Positions 26,174-33,899 of a DNA stretch of 64,000 nt are shown here, in pieces (the stretch's first letter is position 1; every line of letters starts with the position of its first letter). Below the pieces are notes generated by a model. That model was not told where the DNA came from and did not search any database. It worked only from the letters and a program-made list of their open reading frames with translations. Source of the DNA: UBA2336 sp965227265 (lineage in GTDB: Bacteria; Bacteroidota; Bacteroidia; Cytophagales; Cyclobacteriaceae); NCBI GenBank assembly GCA_965227265.1, contig OZ245738.1:4030001-4094000 (forward strand), read 5' to 3'. The position numbers were made by a program, and so were the translations under genes.

Positions 26174-27028
26174 TTAAGAACCCCAGAGCGGATGTTTTTC
26201 AAGATTTACTTGCTCATGAAAGAAAAGGCGGGTAGATGCTTCAAATGAAGAAGTGTAATCCGATACGAGAAATTGATGCGTTACCGGTCCGATACCCGGA
26301 TTGAGCAGCTTACTTTCTTCCAGATGCTGCTTTAATGCTTTCGCCACAACCTCTGAAGAATCGAGAATTGTCATCTTATCGCCATAGAACTGGTTGATCT
26401 CTTTTTTGATCAAAGGATAATGTGTGCAGGCAAGGATCAATGCTTCAATATTTTGCAGCTCAGGATCGTTGAGATATTGTCCGATGATTTCGTGGCTGAT
26501 CTTATTATCAAAAAACCCTTCTTCGATCATAGGCGCGAGAAGCGGTGTGGCAAGCGAATGCAGTGTTATTTTCTCGCGTGCTTCTTCAATCTTGCGCTGA
26601 TACACACCAGATTGAACAGTGCGTTTTGTGCCGACTAAACCAACATGTCTGCCAGCATAGTTATCAAGTACAAGCTCAACCATTGGATCGATAACATTGA
26701 TAATCTTTACCGACCGTACGTATTCTTTTAATAATTCATACGCTGCTGAGCTGGCTGAATTGCAAGCAATCACAATCACTTTGCAGCCCTTCATTAAAAG
26801 TACATCGGCAATCTTTATCGAATATGCCTGAATGGCGGCTTCTGATTTATCACCATACGGAAGATGAGCAGTATCGCCAAAGTACACCAGACTTTCATTA
26901 GGCAAAAGCTCCTGAATGGCATGTGCTACGGTTAGTCCGCCAATGCCACTGTCAAAAATTCCAATAGGTGCGCTTGCTGATGTATTCAAAGTAAAATGAT
27001 TGACCGCAAGTAAAACAAAGAACCCCAT
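26174..27028 (-). CDS. murI: Glutamate racemase
   Basis: Interconverts L- and D-glutamate to supply D-Glu for peptidoglycan. Motifs: GIFDSGIGGLTVAHAIQ, the catalytic ACNSASSAAYELL and LACTHYPLIKKEI with the two active-site cysteines. The start is uncertain. The open frame extends back to 27121 inside the preceding gene; an ATG at 27028 lies in a terminator-like hairpin; a TTG at 26989 gives MNTSASAPIGIFDSG and 271 residues, nearest to the family norm. I give the ATG but consider the TTG equally likely. It may be cotranscribed with nuoH, 41 bp downstream. Confidence 0.93.
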   Translation of the reverse strand: MGFFVLLAVNHFTLNTSASAPIGIFDSGIGGLTVAHAIQELLPNESLVYFGDTAHLPYGDKSEAAIQAYSIKIADVLLMKGCKVIVIACNSASSAAYELLKEYVRSVKIINVIDPMVELVLDNYAGRHVGLVGTKRTVQSGVYQRKIEEAREKITLHSLATPLLAPMIEEGFFDNKISHEIIGQYLNDPELQNIEALILACTHYPLIKKEINQFYGDKMTILDSSEVVAKALKQHLEESKLLNPGIGPVTHQFLVSDYTSSFEASTRLFFHEQVNLEKHPLWGS

Positions 27029-27043
27029 AGAATCTATGGGGTT
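27015..27043 (-). terminator. Hairpin terminator after the zinc-ribbon membrane protein gene
   Basis: On the minus strand AACCCCATA-GATTC-TATGGGGTT forms a perfect 9-bp stem, followed by the T-rich CTTTGTTTTAC. It lies just after the stop at 27066 and before the murI body, so it probably ends the upstream transcript. Confidence 0.6.
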
Positions 27044-27065
27044 CCCGATTAAATGTCGAAGTTTT

Positions 27066-27809
27066 CTATGCTTTGGGCTGATGTACGTGCAATGGACCAA
27101 GCACCAATTCGCTGGCCTCACGGTGATTGCAATATCCGCACTTATAATGCTTAATCAATAAGCCGCCTTCTGTTACCGTAGGCTGAACTTTAATTTCTTC
27201 ACGTTCCATGCGAAGCGTGTAGTATCCGCAATTAGAACATTGTTCTGCATGCTGATATGAATTATATTTTTCAATTCTTTTGAAACCTGTTTTTTCATCC
27301 AACCACACATCGTAGTCAACGGAGTGGATGTTTGCCTCTTCCTCAATCATTTCGGCATCCATGTAGGCATCTTCCTCTTCTTCACTCAGCTTGCGCATTG
27401 CATTTCCGGTTGGGGAAATCCGTGGCGTATTCCGCAGCTTGTCGAGGCGTTTCTCCAGGTATTTTGGATAGTAAATACGCAATAGGCTGAAAAATATAAA
27501 GTATAGGATAAAAGCAGCGCTTACAGCGATAAACAGGCGGACCCAGAAGAAAATCATTCCGCTCTCAATTTTATGGGTAGCAAGGGTGTTGCCAAAGAAA
27601 GCCACCGCGATGATAAAGCACATGATCGTGTATCCGAAATACTTGATTTCGTGCAAATTGATGTAGTCGTATTTGTCTTTGTATTCCTTTACCTGCATGG
27701 CCCGGAACTCGTGGTATAGAAATATGAGCACGCCAATGCCTATAAAGGCAATGGAAATGCGGAGCATATAGAAATTCCAGGTAATGAGAAAGCCTTCAAT
27801 TGATTCCAT
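27066..27809 (-). CDS. Membrane protein with C-terminal zinc ribbon, function unknown
   Basis: 247 residues. Three membrane helices in the N-terminal half (near residues 14-32, 57-75 and 87-110), an acidic linker (SEEEEDAYMDAEMIEEEA), then two CxxC knuckles, CSNCGYYTL and CGYCNHRE, that make a zinc-ribbon of rubredoxin type. The C-terminal part resembles zinc ribbons found in TPM-associated membrane proteins, but no family is certain. Probably monocistronic, with a -7 box upstream and a hairpin terminator downstream. Confidence 0.7.
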   Translation of the reverse strand: MESIEGFLITWNFYMLRISIAFIGIGVLIFLYHEFRAMQVKEYKDKYDYINLHEIKYFGYTIMCFIIAVAFFGNTLATHKIESGMIFFWVRLFIAVSAAFILYFIFFSLLRIYYPKYLEKRLDKLRNTPRISPTGNAMRKLSEEEEDAYMDAEMIEEEANIHSVDYDVWLDEKTGFKRIEKYNSYQHAEQCSNCGYYTLRMEREEIKVQPTVTEGGLLIKHYKCGYCNHREASELVLGPLHVHQPKA

Positions 27810-27832
27810 AAGGGTTTAAGGGTTTTGGTCAC

Positions 27833-27840
27833 CAAAAATA
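27833..27840 (-). promoter_or_regulatory. Probable -7 box for the zinc-ribbon membrane protein gene (TATTTTTG)
   Basis: Exact TAnnTTTG on the minus strand, 23 bp before the ATG at 27809. No TTG at suitable spacing. Confidence 0.35.
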
Positions 27841-27934
27841 TCAAAATCTTCAGAACTTCGCTATTCCTGAAAACATCTTGTTTTTACCTCTCCCGGACTT
27901 ATTTGTATAATTGTGGCATAAACTTGAAAAAAAC

Positions 27935-28738
27935 ATGGGTTATAATCTATTAAAAGGCAAACGAGGTATCATCACCGGAGCATTGGACGAGAACTCAATT
28001 GCCTGGAAAGTTGCTTTAAAGGCACATGAAGAGGGTGCCACCTTTGTATTAACAAACGCCCCGATTGCCATGCGCATGGGTGAAATAAACAAGCTGGCTG
28101 AGCAGACAGGATCCAAAATTATTCCTGCGGATGCGACCAGTGTTGAAGACCTTACGAAACTATACACAGAATCAATGGCTCACCTCGGTGGCAAAATTGA
28201 TTTCGTTCTGCATTCTATTGGTATGAGCGTTAATATCCGCAAGAACATTCCCTATACCGAATTGAATTACGATTTTTATCAGAAGGGGATCGATGTGTCT
28301 GCGCTAACCCTGCACAAGATGCTGGCCGTTGCACATAAGCTGGACGCATTGAATCAGCACGCTTCGGTAGTCGCCTTAACCTATATCGCTGCACAGAAAG
28401 TATATCCGTTTTATACAGATATGGCCGATATTAAAGCGATGCTTGAGAGCATTGCCCGTACGTTTGGCTACCATTATGGCAAGCATAAGCAGGTACGGAT
28501 TAACACCGTATCTCAGTCTCCTACAAAAACAACTGCCGGTGGCGGAATAAAAGGCTTTACAGAGTTCTATGATTTTGCGCAACAGCAATCTCCCCTCGGC
28601 AACGCGAGCGCAGAAGATTGTGCTAACTATTGTATAACCTTGTTCAGTGACCTAACAAGAATGGTGACCATGCAAAATCTGTATCACGATGGTGGTTACT
28701 CTTCAACCGGAGTTAGCTCGGAGCAGCTTACGAAATAG
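27935..28738 (+). CDS. fabI: Enoyl-[acyl-carrier-protein] reductase (NADH), FabI type
   Basis: 267 residues from the ATG at 27935 (MGYNLLKGKRGIITGAL); the frame is open 24 bp further, but that stretch lacks homology. Short-chain dehydrogenase fold, last reduction of fatty-acid elongation in the cytosol. The FabI catalytic pair Tyr-x6-Lys is seen in YTDMADIKAM; the cofactor loop GALDENSIAWKVA and the substrate-loop NTVSQSPTKTTAGGGI are present. ispE follows after 12 bp and is probably cotranscribed. Confidence 0.94.
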   Translation: MGYNLLKGKRGIITGALDENSIAWKVALKAHEEGATFVLTNAPIAMRMGEINKLAEQTGSKIIPADATSVEDLTKLYTESMAHLGGKIDFVLHSIGMSVNIRKNIPYTELNYDFYQKGIDVSALTLHKMLAVAHKLDALNQHASVVALTYIAAQKVYPFYTDMADIKAMLESIARTFGYHYGKHKQVRINTVSQSPTKTTAGGGIKGFTEFYDFAQQQSPLGNASAEDCANYCITLFSDLTRMVTMQNLYHDGGYSSTGVSSEQLTK

Positions 28739-28750
28739 CATTCGTAAATC

Positions 28751-29560
28751 ATGGTGACTTTTCCGTCTTGCAAAATCAACCTGGGATTACAGGTTATTCG
28801 CAAGCGGCACGATGGGTATCATGATATCGAGACCTGTTTTTATCCAATTCCCTGGACAGATGCTCTTGAAGTAGTTATTGCTGATAGATTTTCATTTACT
28901 GCTTCCGGAAATTCGATCCCGGGGGATGTAACCAATAATCTTTGCGTAAAAGCATATGAATTGCTAAAACGTGATTTTGATCTTGCGCCCGTTGCGATTC
29001 ACTTGCACAAAGTAATTCCGACAGGAGCAGGTTTAGGCGGAGGCTCTTCGGATGGTGCGTACGCACTTCGATTGCTTAAACAGATTTTTGATCTCAAGCT
29101 TTCACAGGATAAGCTAAAAGATTATGCGCTGCGGTTGGGCAGTGATTGTCCTTTTTTTATTGAGGATAAGCCGATGTTAGGATCGGGTAGAGGAGAAGCA
29201 TTAACAGATATTTCAATCGATCTCAACGGAAAATTTCTGGTGCTGATTAAACCCGATGTACATGTTTCTACTGCGGAGGCATATTCGGGTGTAAAGCCGA
29301 CTGCGCTTTCACAAAGCATCAAGAATATTTTAGAGCAAAAGCCTATTGCTGAATGGAAGAATTTCCTTAAAAATGATTTTGAGCAATCTGTTTTTGTGAA
29401 CTATCCTGTGATACGAGACATTAAAGAGAAGCTCTATGAGCATGGTGCGCTTTACGCAAGTATGAGTGGCTCAGGATCTGCCGTGTTTGGAATTTTTGAA
29501 AAGCCTGTTGAGTTGAAAGCTCAGTTCTCTAATGCAATTTATTGGAGCGGTAAACTTTAA
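28751..29560 (+). CDS. ispE: 4-diphosphocytidyl-2-C-methyl-D-erythritol kinase
   Basis: 269 residues, a GHMP kinase of the non-mevalonate (MEP) isoprenoid pathway that phosphorylates CDP-ME. The ATP motif PTGAGLGGGSSDGAYALRLL lies near residues 94-113, the N-terminal SCKINLGLQV carries the conserved Lys/Asn, and SMSGSGSAVFGIF is the third GHMP motif. Downstream of fabI by 12 bp. Its last four bases overlap the end of the convergent EamA gene. Confidence 0.95.
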   Translation: MVTFPSCKINLGLQVIRKRHDGYHDIETCFYPIPWTDALEVVIADRFSFTASGNSIPGDVTNNLCVKAYELLKRDFDLAPVAIHLHKVIPTGAGLGGGSSDGAYALRLLKQIFDLKLSQDKLKDYALRLGSDCPFFIEDKPMLGSGRGEALTDISIDLNGKFLVLIKPDVHVSTAEAYSGVKPTALSQSIKNILEQKPIAEWKNFLKNDFEQSVFVNYPVIRDIKEKLYEHGALYASMSGSGSAVFGIFEKPVELKAQFSNAIYWSGKL

Positions 29561-30468
29561 GGACCGGTGTGAGGTAAAGGTTTTGGCTTCGTGAACCGAC
29601 CCTTTACGAACGGATAGGCGATCACTGCGCCCAGAATTACTACCGTTCCTAAATAAAAATTCCAGCTCATTACTTCCTGTTGGCCGAAAACTAGTAGTGC
29701 GAGAATGATTCCGTAAACCGGCTCAAGGTTTAGGGTTAATTGTATAAAGAATACAGAAAGCTTTTTCGTGAGATTGATGGCTACAGCGTATGCATACACT
29801 GTACATACTAGTGAAAGAACCGCAATCCATGCCCAATCGCTCCAGGAAGGAGAGAGATTGAGCTGGCCATCAACCGCAAAGTATGATGTGTACAGCGGGA
29901 AGAATAAAACTACGGCAGCACATGCCCCGATCATTTCATAAAATGTTATCGTAAGTGAATTAACACGCGTTACTAACTGTGAGTTGATAACGGCAAACAT
30001 GGCGCAGGTCAATCCTGATAAAATTCCCAGGAAAAGTCCCATCGGATATTGAAAATTAAAAGAGAAGATCAAGTAAAGGCCAATGATTACTACGAAACCC
30101 AATCCAACTTCAACTGCCTGGATTTTATTTTTCTTGGCCATCGGCTCGATGAATGCAGCCCAAAGTGAGCATGTTGCAAATCCCACAAGGCTTGTGGAAG
30201 GATTTGAAATTCTACCCGATACAAAAAAAGTAAGCCAGTGAGCGGCAACAATAGCTCCGGTGAGAAAGAGCTTGATCAAATCTGAATTTGACACTTTAAA
30301 GGATCCGCGAAGAACCACGATCACTATACCCATTCCGATAGCCGCCAATAAGGTTCTATAGAAAACCATTTCAACGGCAGGTATGCTTACAAGCTTGCCG
30401 AGAATAGCGGTAAATCCCCAGAGAAATACGAGAAAGTGAAGCTTAACGTAATCGGTAGTCGTGGTCAT
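29557..30468 (-). CDS. EamA/DMT family transporter
   Basis: 303 residues with ten predicted helices in two EamA repeats; residues 1-25 (LHFLVFLWGFTAILGKLVSI) and about 150-175 start the two halves. DMT transporters export amino acids, nucleosides or other metabolites; the substrate is not predictable. Start overlaps the stop of the LptF/G gene (TAATG), so it belongs to the tgt operon. Confidence 0.88.
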   Translation of the reverse strand: MTTTTDYVKLHFLVFLWGFTAILGKLVSIPAVEMVFYRTLLAAIGMGIVIVVLRGSFKVSNSDLIKLFLTGAIVAAHWLTFFVSGRISNPSTSLVGFATCSLWAAFIEPMAKKNKIQAVEVGLGFVVIIGLYLIFSFNFQYPMGLFLGILSGLTCAMFAVINSQLVTRVNSLTITFYEMIGACAAVVLFFPLYTSYFAVDGQLNLSPSWSDWAWIAVLSLVCTVYAYAVAINLTKKLSVFFIQLTLNLEPVYGIILALLVFGQQEVMSWNFYLGTVVILGAVIAYPFVKGRFTKPKPLPHTGP

Positions 30469-31649
30469 TAACGCGGAACGTATTTATACATAACAGCGGA
30501 TATGGCGCCAAAGATAATCGCGGGTATCCAAACTGAAATGACTGGAGGTAATGTTCCGGCCTCTGCAAAAGTTCGGAACATCATAAAGAACAAAATAAAG
30601 ATGAATGAAAGGGCAAACCCCAACGCAATTTGAGAACCCGTGCCGCCCCTGCTTTTGCGCGAGGAAACAATTACACCCATAAAGGTGAGTATGAAAATAG
30701 AGAACGGTGAAGCAAAGCGCGTATATTTTTCAACTTCATACACATCAATGCCTGCTGAACCGCGCGACTTAAGCGTTCGGATGTACTTACTCAACTCATT
30801 TAATGTAAGACCATCGTATTTTCGATAGTCATTATCAAACTCATTTGGATGAATTGCTAATGTAGTATCCAGTGTTGGGGCTTTGGCAAGTTTAAGATCG
30901 TCTTCGACACGTTGGGTATCCAGCGAAGGATTTACCAATGAATCGACAGGTTCAGAAGCTAACGAATCAGTTGACGTTGAATCTGGTTTTAAAGAAGCGG
31001 GTTCAAAAATTTTATTAACATTTACGATCTCCCAATCATACAGTGTCCATTTATTTTTTGTGGTGTCCCATTCAATACGTTTGGCGGTAAGCTTTTCAAT
31101 GAGCTTACGATTCTTAAATCGTTCTAATGTGAATTGATAACCTTTATCTGAATTGCTGTTATAACTCTGTAAGTACAAGAAAACATTTTTCGAAACCTGC
31201 ATGTGAATGTTACGATGGCTTGAGCTTGTCTTGGGTTTAAGATACTCCATCTCAAAAGCAAGCCGTGATTTATTGGAGTTTGGGATGATCCAGCCATTCA
31301 ACCAAAAGCTTACTCCGGCAATGAGCGCGGCTCCAATGAAATACGGTAACAACAATCTGCGGAAGCTTACACCACTGCTGAGAATGGCAACAATCTCTGT
31401 ATGCCCGGCCATTTTTGCCGTTACATATACAGTTGCGATAAAAACTGTTATGGGTGTAATCAATCCGGCAATCCAAGGAAGGAAGTCTCCATAATAACCG
31501 AGTATCTCCAGAAAGCCTAATTGGGCTTTCGCGTACTTATCGGTTTTCTCCGTGAGATCAATAACCGTTATAACGGCCAGCAATAAAGCGACAACAAACA
31601 CGTACGTGCTTAGAAACTGCTTTATGATATACTTGTCGAGTAACTTCAT
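30468..31649 (-). CDS. LptF/LptG family permease (lipopolysaccharide export)
   Basis: 393 residues. N-terminal helix MKLLDKYIIKQFLSTYVFV is the family hallmark. There are six membrane helices in two groups of three, separated by a periplasmic jelly-roll region of about 190 residues that includes a Ser/Asp/Leu-rich loop (STDSLASEPVDSLVNPSL). LptF/G extract LPS from the inner membrane with LptB and pass it to LptC/A. Which of the two it is cannot be settled; only one copy is here. It overlaps tgt upstream and the EamA gene downstream, both by TAATG. Confidence 0.88.
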   Translation of the reverse strand: MKLLDKYIIKQFLSTYVFVVALLLAVITVIDLTEKTDKYAKAQLGFLEILGYYGDFLPWIAGLITPITVFIATVYVTAKMAGHTEIVAILSSGVSFRRLLLPYFIGAALIAGVSFWLNGWIIPNSNKSRLAFEMEYLKPKTSSSHRNIHMQVSKNVFLYLQSYNSNSDKGYQFTLERFKNRKLIEKLTAKRIEWDTTKNKWTLYDWEIVNVNKIFEPASLKPDSTSTDSLASEPVDSLVNPSLDTQRVEDDLKLAKAPTLDTTLAIHPNEFDNDYRKYDGLTLNELSKYIRTLKSRGSAGIDVYEVEKYTRFASPFSIFILTFMGVIVSSRKSRGGTGSQIALGFALSFIFILFFMMFRTFAEAGTLPPVISVWIPAIIFGAISAVMYKYVPR

Positions 31650-32779
31650 TACAACCTTGCGGATACTTTTTTAACCATTACGTTTTTCCATTCAGCAAAT
31701 GTTTTATTCAGAATTTGCTTTCGCGCCTCCTTAACCAGCCAAAGATAGAACGTAAGGTTATGTATTGTAGCAATTTGTGCGCCTAAAATCTCTTTATTAA
31801 TAATAAGGTGACGTAAGTATGCTTTTGAATGAAAGGTGCTGGCATATCCGCCTAGTTCAGCATCAATTGGAGAAAGATCATCCTTCCACTTTTCATTCCG
31901 GATGTTTACGATGCCTTGTGTGGTGAACAGCATTCCGTTGCGCGCATTTCGTGTGGGCATTACACAATCAAACATGTCAACACCTAATGCAATGCACTCT
32001 AAAATATTTTCCGGGGTTCCAACACCCATCAGATAACGGGGCTTATCAGCAGGAAGTATGCTGCACACTACGTCTGTCATTTCGTACATCAGTTCGTGCG
32101 GCTCGCCAACGGATAACCCACCAATTGCATTGCCTTGTTGATCTTGCGCAGCAATGAATTCTGCCGATTGAATACGGAGATCTTTATAAACACTTCCTTG
32201 TACGATGGGAAATAGCGTTTGCTCATACCCATAGCGCGGTTCGGTGTTGTTGATTTGCTTGACACAGCGTTGAAGCCATTGATGTGTGATCACCAACGAT
32301 TTTTTAGCATACTCATATTCGCATGGATACGGAGTGCATTCGTCCAGTGCCATGATAATATCAGCACCAATTGAACGCTGAATGTCCATCACATTTTCCG
32401 GAGTGAACAAATGTTTTGAACCATCGATGTGTGATTTGAACGTTACGCCTTCATTGTTGATCTTCCGGTTCTCCGAAAGGGAATACACCTGGTAGCCGCC
32501 ACTGTCGGTAAGAATAGGCTTGCTCCAGCCATTGAACTTGTGCAATCCGCCTGCTTTTTCCAGTAAACCCGTCCCGGGTCGTAAGTATAAATGGTAGGTA
32601 TTTCCTAAAATAATTTGCGCCTGAATGTCGTATTCCAGTTCGCGCTGATGCACGGCTTTTACAGTTCCCGCAGTTCCGACCGGCATGAAAATCGGAGTCT
32701 CAATATCACCATGTGCAGTCTGCACTATACCGGCTCGGGCTTTTGATTTTGAGTCGTTTGCTGAAAGCGTAAACTTCAC
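31649..32779 (-). CDS. tgt: tRNA-guanine (queuine) transglycosylase
   Basis: 376 residues from a GTG at 32779 (MKFTLSANDSKSKARAG); the frame is open to a TTG at 32800, which coincides with a -7 box and is unlikely to be translated. It exchanges guanine-34 for preQ1 in GUN-anticodon tRNAs. Motifs: TDSGGYQVYSLSE, GGLSVGEP and CVMPTRNARNGMLF. The usual zinc cysteines (CxCxxC before the final His) are missing: the equivalent segment reads DAELGGYASTFHSKAYLRHL. The first gene of a three-gene operon with an LptF/G permease and a transporter. Confidence 0.95.
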   Translation of the reverse strand: MKFTLSANDSKSKARAGIVQTAHGDIETPIFMPVGTAGTVKAVHQRELEYDIQAQIILGNTYHLYLRPGTGLLEKAGGLHKFNGWSKPILTDSGGYQVYSLSENRKINNEGVTFKSHIDGSKHLFTPENVMDIQRSIGADIIMALDECTPYPCEYEYAKKSLVITHQWLQRCVKQINNTEPRYGYEQTLFPIVQGSVYKDLRIQSAEFIAAQDQQGNAIGGLSVGEPHELMYEMTDVVCSILPADKPRYLMGVGTPENILECIALGVDMFDCVMPTRNARNGMLFTTQGIVNIRNEKWKDDLSPIDAELGGYASTFHSKAYLRHLIINKEILGAQIATIHNLTFYLWLVKEARKQILNKTFAEWKNVMVKKVSARL

Positions 32780-32797
32780 GTGTTGTGTATAAGGCGA

Positions 32798-32805
32798 CAA
32801 AAATA
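32798..32805 (-). promoter_or_regulatory. Probable -7 box for the tgt operon (TATTTTTG)
   Basis: Exact TAnnTTTG on the minus strand, 18 bp before the GTG start at 32779. It supports that start over the TTG inside the box. No TTG at -33 spacing. Confidence 0.4.
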
Positions 32806-32946
32806 AGGTATTATTTCATTATACGCAGAGTCAGACATTTAAAACCAGTCAGGGTTATGTAACATGAACTTTGCTAATTCCGTTAACCTTTACAGCAGAA
32901 TAGTCCGACACGTTTTAATTTTATCTCGTACCTAAAACCCATCGGC

Positions 32947-33882
32947 ATGAATCGATTTAAGCTAGTTTTATTTATTGTTCTCCTGATAGCTTTTTCCGCA
33001 CACGCGCAATTCTTTAAACAAGTAGACTTATCCATTAAGCGTGATCTGCATACAGTAACATTTTCTGGTCGCCATGGCTGGGCGGTATCGTATGGTTCAG
33101 GAAATCTTTATCACTCTGCTGACAATGGCAAAAACTGGAGCCAATTATGGAGTGGAGATAGTTTATATTTTGAAGAGATACAGTTTACTTCAGAAAAATC
33201 CGGATATCTGGTCGGTGAGAGTAGCAACCTGCTTTACTCGAAAGATGGAGGAAGATCATGGCACAATCAACTCGCTGAACAACTTCAACAAAAGAAACTG
33301 TTGATTTACGGTGCATACTTTTCCGATTCAAAGAATGGGATAGTAAGTTGTCAATCCAGTATGACTCAAGGCAGAGTATATAATTTGCTTTTACAGAAGG
33401 GAAAATGGCAAATTCTTACAGATTCAGTGTACGCTTTTCTTAAAGTTAACGGACTCAACAGGAAACAATTTTTAGGATGTACAACAGGGGAAATAATTTG
33501 TTTCGATAAAAAAATGGAGGAAATAAATGTCCTTTACAAAAGGTCATCAAACGCGATTGGCTTGCTGCGTGATGTAGGATCAGTGGATGATAGCTTTATC
33601 TATGCGATTGGTGCAAGGGGATATTTTATTCACAGCATAGATGGTGGTGCTACCTGGAAAGAAACCGTTGTTTCATCCACACGAATCAGGAGTATTCTCT
33701 TCATTGACAATCAGAAAGGATATATTGTTGGTGATCAGGGATTGATTCTGGGAACAGAAGATGGAGGCTTATCATGGATAAAACACGATGCAGCTACAAA
33801 AGAAGATTTGCATCGGGTGGTTAAAAATGGAAACTCAGTCTGGATTTGTGGCAAAGGAGGAACGTTGCTAACGAATAAGTAA
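32947..33882 (+). CDS. Secreted YCF48-like beta-propeller protein
   Basis: 311 residues with a signal peptide (to about residue 20, SAHAQ). Repeats of the BNR/YCF48 type recur: GWAVSYGSGNLYHSADNGKN, SGYLVGESSNLLYSKDGGRS, YFIHSIDGGATWKE and KGYIVGDQGLILGTEDGGLS. Each ends in the D-G-G/K-x-W turn of a propeller blade. The fold is related to photosystem II assembly factor YCF48 and to plant-cell-wall-associated proteins; in a non-phototroph the role is unknown. It lies alone, convergent with the dnaE2-like gene (17 bp gap). Confidence 0.78.
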   Translation: MNRFKLVLFIVLLIAFSAHAQFFKQVDLSIKRDLHTVTFSGRHGWAVSYGSGNLYHSADNGKNWSQLWSGDSLYFEEIQFTSEKSGYLVGESSNLLYSKDGGRSWHNQLAEQLQQKKLLIYGAYFSDSKNGIVSCQSSMTQGRVYNLLLQKGKWQILTDSVYAFLKVNGLNRKQFLGCTTGEIICFDKKMEEINVLYKRSSNAIGLLRDVGSVDDSFIYAIGARGYFIHSIDGGATWKETVVSSTRIRSILFIDNQKGYIVGDQGLILGTEDGGLSWIKHDAATKEDLHRVVKNGNSVWICGKGGTLLTNK

Positions 33883-33899
33883 GCATTGATTTGACTCCA

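Noticed and set aside
27911..27934. Longer N-terminus of FabI
   Set aside because: The extra codons (MWHKLEKN) precede the conserved start MGYNLLKGK and lack homology; ATG at 27935 is preferred.
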